Below, in pieces: positions 5,095 to 5,776 of a stretch of DNA of 5,776 nucleotides (its first letter is position 1; the number at the start of each line of letters is the position of its first letter). The stretch is from Candidatus Peregrinibacteria bacterium (GTDB taxonomy: Bacteria > Patescibacteriota > Gracilibacteria > UBA1369 > UM-FILTER-53-11): NCBI GenBank assembly GCA_023245725.1, contig JAHFJU010000002.1, forward strand, positions 7,948-13,723, read 5' to 3'. Made by a program: the position numbers and the translations under genes. The notes under the pieces were generated by a model that searched no databases, was not told the DNA's origin, and saw nothing but the letters and a program-made list of their open reading frames with translations.

Positions 5095-5664
5095 TTAACC
5101 CAATACTAGTTTTTCAAGCTCTCTGACTCCTGTTTTATCTTTCGATGAATATGCGATTACAGGATGCACCTCTACAGTATCACGGATTTTTTTCAACACG
5201 CTCGCCAGTTGCGAACTTTTCATTCTATCGACTTTATTTGCAATAATTACAATTTTCTTTCCTTCCTCTTCTAGCATATCAATCATCTCTAAATCGTTCG
5301 CTGTAAGGCCAACATTCGCATCTATAATTAGAATTACCATTTTTTGAATTACGCCAGACTCGAAAAGATACCACCCAATCAATTTTTGAATTGTTTCTCT
5401 ATCTTGCTTCGATGCCTTTGCAAAACCGTATCCAGGCAAATCTAAAAAATATAGAGATTTATTGATCAGAAACACATTAATCTGCTGCGTTCGCCCCGGA
5501 GAAGAGCTTGTTATAGCCAATCCTTTTTGCTTTGTAAGCGAATTTATCATGCTCGATTTTCCTACGTTCGATCGCCCGATAATCGCAATCTGAGGCTTAC
5601 CATCTTCAAGCAGTTCATCGGCTTTCACAATTCCTTTTACAAATTTTGCGGTAGAAATATTCAA
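5095..5664 (-). CDS. engB: EngB/YsxC ribosome-biogenesis GTP-binding protein
   Basis: This 189-residue TrmE-Era-EngA-EngB-type GTPase acts in the cytoplasm in assembly of the large ribosomal subunit. All G motifs are present in order: G1 GRSNVGKSS (30-38), G2 TSSSPGRTQ (52-60, Thr59), G3 DLPGYG (75-80), G4 NKVD (143-146) and G5 YSSKDKTG (172-179). Length is normal for the family. The start is a TTG at 5664: no in-frame ATG exists until Met39, inside G1, and the N-terminus FVKG...PQIAIIGRSNVGKSS matches the family layout from this point. No Shine-Dalgarno sequence precedes it, and a promoter lies about 26 bases upstream. After the stop there are 703 bases without a confident gene. A minus-strand transcript would first meet a clear terminator at 4391-4363. 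Confidence 0.95.
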   Translation of the reverse strand: MNISTAKFVKGIVKADELLEDGKPQIAIIGRSNVGKSSMINSLTKQKGLAITSSSPGRTQQINVFLINKSLYFLDLPGYGFAKASKQDRETIQKLIGWYLFESGVIQKMVILIIDANVGLTANDLEMIDMLEEEGKKIVIIANKVDRMKSSQLASVLKKIRDTVEVHPVIAYSSKDKTGVRELEKLVLG

Positions 5665-5689
5665 GGATTCAATAGTAGCACAGTTATTT

Positions 5690-5719
5690 ATATAAGCTCA
5701 GCAGCAGTATTAATTTCAA
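5690..5719 (-). promoter_or_regulatory. Probable engB promoter
   Basis: The -35 TTGAAA (5719-5714) is followed after 18 bases by the -10 TTATAT (5695-5690); TATATA, one base further on, is an alternative. Transcription would start near 5682, giving a leader of about 18 bases before the TTG start, again without a ribosome-binding site. Confidence 0.55.
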
Positions 5720-5733
5720 AGTTTCTATTACAT

Positions 5734-5776
5734 ATGAGAATACCATTTAACGCTCTAACTCAATTCCCCCGCGTAA
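5734..5776 (+). CDS. Possible start of a divergent gene, cut by the window edge
   Basis: ATG at 5734 opens a frame that is still open at the right edge (MRIPFNALTQFPRV). It would be divergent from engB with about 70 bases between the start codons. There is no ribosome-binding site, as for the other genes here, and only a weak -10-like TATTAA (5708-5713). Fourteen codons are too few to identify a family or to exclude chance. Confidence 0.25.
   Translation, partial: MRIPFNALTQFPRV

Noticed and set aside
1..5776. CRISPR array, insertion sequence or prophage genes
   Set aside because: No regularly spaced direct repeats, transposase motifs or phage structural proteins are seen on either strand.

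Overview
The window is AT-rich bacterial DNA. It carries one partial and several complete genes, remnants of toxin-antitoxin modules, and a 700-base stretch with no confident gene. Three things suggest a reduced-genome lineage such as Patescibacteria (CPR), but this is inference. No gene has a recognisable Shine-Dalgarno sequence. Leaders are very short or absent. A dephospho-CoA-kinase-like P-loop domain is fused to a dCMP-deaminase-like domain.

Layout. Bases 1-1744 (minus) encode a protein that runs off the left edge. It combines a transglutaminase/papain-like Cys-His core with degenerate leucine-rich-like repeats. A near-consensus promoter sits so close to its start codon that the mRNA should be leaderless. 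Bases 1745-1967 hold divergent promoters and a doubtful 28-codon reading frame. Bases 1968-2525 (plus) are a RelB/RelE-type module: an intact ribbon-helix-helix antitoxin and a toxin broken by a one-base frameshift. Bases 2526-2849 hold a strong hairpin and, on the minus strand, a 45-codon piece resembling the C-terminus of an AbiEii nucleotidyltransferase toxin.

Bases 2850-3239 (plus) encode a lipoprotein cupredoxin with all four type 1 copper ligands. Its 3' end overlaps by 14 bases the convergent kinase-like/deaminase fusion gene (minus, 3226 to about 4338). An intrinsic terminator on the same strand lies just before that gene and covers the most upstream possible ATG, which argues for an internal start.

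Bases 4392-5094 contain inverted repeats, including a 22-base-arm stem followed by a T-rich tract, and a possible frameshifted small-protein relic. Bases 5095-5664 (minus) encode the ribosome-assembly GTPase EngB with a TTG start and its own promoter. A possible divergent gene begins at 5734 and leaves the window.

The genes do not form one pathway. EngB and the deaminase fusion are housekeeping functions, the cupredoxin is an envelope protein, and the left half is accessory DNA with decaying toxin modules next to an unusual repeat protein. Two frames in the window would each be restored by one extra G in a GGG run, so sequencing error should be excluded before either is called a pseudogene.
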